DNA from: Chromera velia | Lineage: Eukaryota; Sar; Chromeraceae | NCBI GenBank assembly: GCA_018398765.1 | Contig: JAHBMJ010000995.1 | Span: forward strand, 170,586 to 198,825 | DNA: 28,240 bases | Reading direction: 5' to 3' | Translations under genes and position numbers: made by a program | Part shown: positions 21,829 to 28,240 of the stretch, one piece after another | How positions within the stretch are numbered: the stretch's first letter is position 1 | Layout: each line of letters starts with the position of its first letter | The notes under the pieces: model-generated | The model's input: only the letters and a program-made list of their open reading frames with translations | Told to the model about the DNA's origin: nothing | The model's database searches: none

Positions 21829-23094
21829 ACGGGGGGGGCGTACGCTTGGGGATGGACGGGGGAACACCTGAGAGGAAGGAGTCGAGTCTGATCCAGATTA
21901 TGTGTGAGAGAGAAGACGGCCTCTTCGGTCTTTCGTTTTCGTGGCCTGCATGCCGGGGCCTAGACTCACACTGTCCATGCAGGCCCATACTTTGGATCCA
22001 ATTCGATTCCTGCCTGTTTTGCCAAGGTGCCGGTACATTCCTCGGCATTACGGTATGCATTCTTTCTGTTTGCGTGTCTTCCTCTTTTGTCTTGCTCACG
22101 TTATTCGCATGTTTGCATATGTCCCCTCCTTCTGCTGCTTTGGAAACAGTGAAGGAGCGGAAGGAAATTGATGATGATGATGTTTGTCTTCTTACGTCTT
22201 TCTCCAAGTTGTGTCTTCTCCGACTCTTTCTGAAACTGCGGTCGTCTTGATTCCGTCGAGCTATTCAAATAATTTATAATTCAATTCAAAAAGCCTTCCA
22301 AAAAAGTGAGGAAAAGTCTTGTCTAGAGTCTTATCAACTAGTATCTTCTCTGACAACTCAACAATGATAAGCTACTAGCTTCTTTTTATTTATTGCGTTC
22401 GTATAAGCCGCTGAGGTCTAACAACTTATAGGTTTCCGCAAGTTTTTAAATGCGAAGTCGTTCTAGATATCGTTCAATAGAATATTTGCTCCTGGTAACT
22501 CCACTTCAAACTAGACTTCAAAAAATTTTTATCATATATTTAAGAGGTAGCCTGTCCACATAATAGCCTGAGATGTTGCTGATCAAATTAAAAAATTGGT
22601 TATTTTACGTACGTACATCGTTGTACTTCAAAATATTTAAATTTTAAATATATTAATTAGTTACAAAAAATTAAAAAAAAGACTAATGTCATTTTGATGG
22701 ATCGACCGTTAGATTGACCGCAGGGCACTGTCCCGGAACATTAATTGTATGCTAGATTGTATGCTCTTCATGAATTTGTATCTAAATTTGTATTTATTGT
22801 TATATAGGTTTCTTTACTGAGTGAGCTATCCTTCTCTATATACATTAGAAACTCACATATACTAGCGCATATATAATTCTTAAGTCTAGATGAAATTAAG
22901 CTTGAACTAGAGCTTGAATTTAAGAAATTTGAAGCTTATATTTGTTGCAAGTAAAGACTGCAGCGTGCTATAGCTTGACAGGCTAAATTTCAGCTGCATG
23001 CAGAACCTGTTCGTGTCTACTGCCCCCTTGCTTTCCCTTTCACGCATGGAAAAGCGCCCTGGAGCATGTTGAGAGTCTGCTCAGACAAACCTGA
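21829..23094. other. Convergent intergenic region, AT-rich core
   Basis: It holds the 3' flanks of the amine oxidase and LRR genes. About 22250-22960 is strongly AT-rich with no useful open frame. (ATG)n occurs near 22167-22180. No element ends were recognised. Confidence 0.55.
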
Positions 23095-28231
<5,137 letters not shown>

Positions 28232-28240
28232 CTGCAGGGG

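Noticed and set aside
21980-22030. B-box-like AATTCGATTCC
   Set aside because: Flanking bases do not form a T-arm stem, so it is not a tRNA.

Overview
The window looks like nuclear DNA of a unicellular eukaryote. Coding regions are broken by GT-AG introns, most of whose 3' ends read TGCAG. Genes lie far apart, and the space between them is full of dinucleotide and tetranucleotide repeats, minisatellites and AT-rich patches. There is one 290-base assembly gap. Ankyrin and ribonuclease-inhibitor-type LRR proteins together with this repeat load would suit a chromerid alga such as Chromera velia or a relative. That assignment is inference and cannot be proved from the sequence alone.

Layout. 1-1209 (+): 3' part of a gene for a Lys/Glu-rich, coiled-coil-like protein, open at the left edge. 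1210-5800: no convincing gene; pyrimidine tracts, an AT-rich island and two minisatellites. 5803-7302 (-): a tentative set of very small exons. 7500-8705: a duplicated block flanking the gap, with (CT)n(GT)n tracts. 8918-9598 (-): a 226-aa hypothetical ORF. 10301-11704: a large degenerate (CAGT)n array. 11705-16086: microsatellites, pyrimidine tracts and AT-rich DNA, no gene seen. 16087-17628 (-): a 513-aa ankyrin-repeat protein. 18378-21828 (+): a four-exon gene for an 809-aa membrane-anchored copper amine oxidase, with all catalytic and copper-binding residues present. 21829-23094: intergenic, AT-rich. 23095-28231 (-): a large LRR-protein gene whose seven visible exons I assembled from splice phase and LRR periodicity; its 5' end lies beyond the right edge.

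The ankyrin gene and the amine oxidase gene are divergent, with 749 bases between start codons. The amine oxidase gene and the LRR gene converge. Nothing suggests the genes share a pathway. The solid results are the amine oxidase gene model, which is unusual for a predicted N-terminal membrane anchor in a protist, and the LRR gene with small exons of matching phase. I did not find a clear new multi-gene system.
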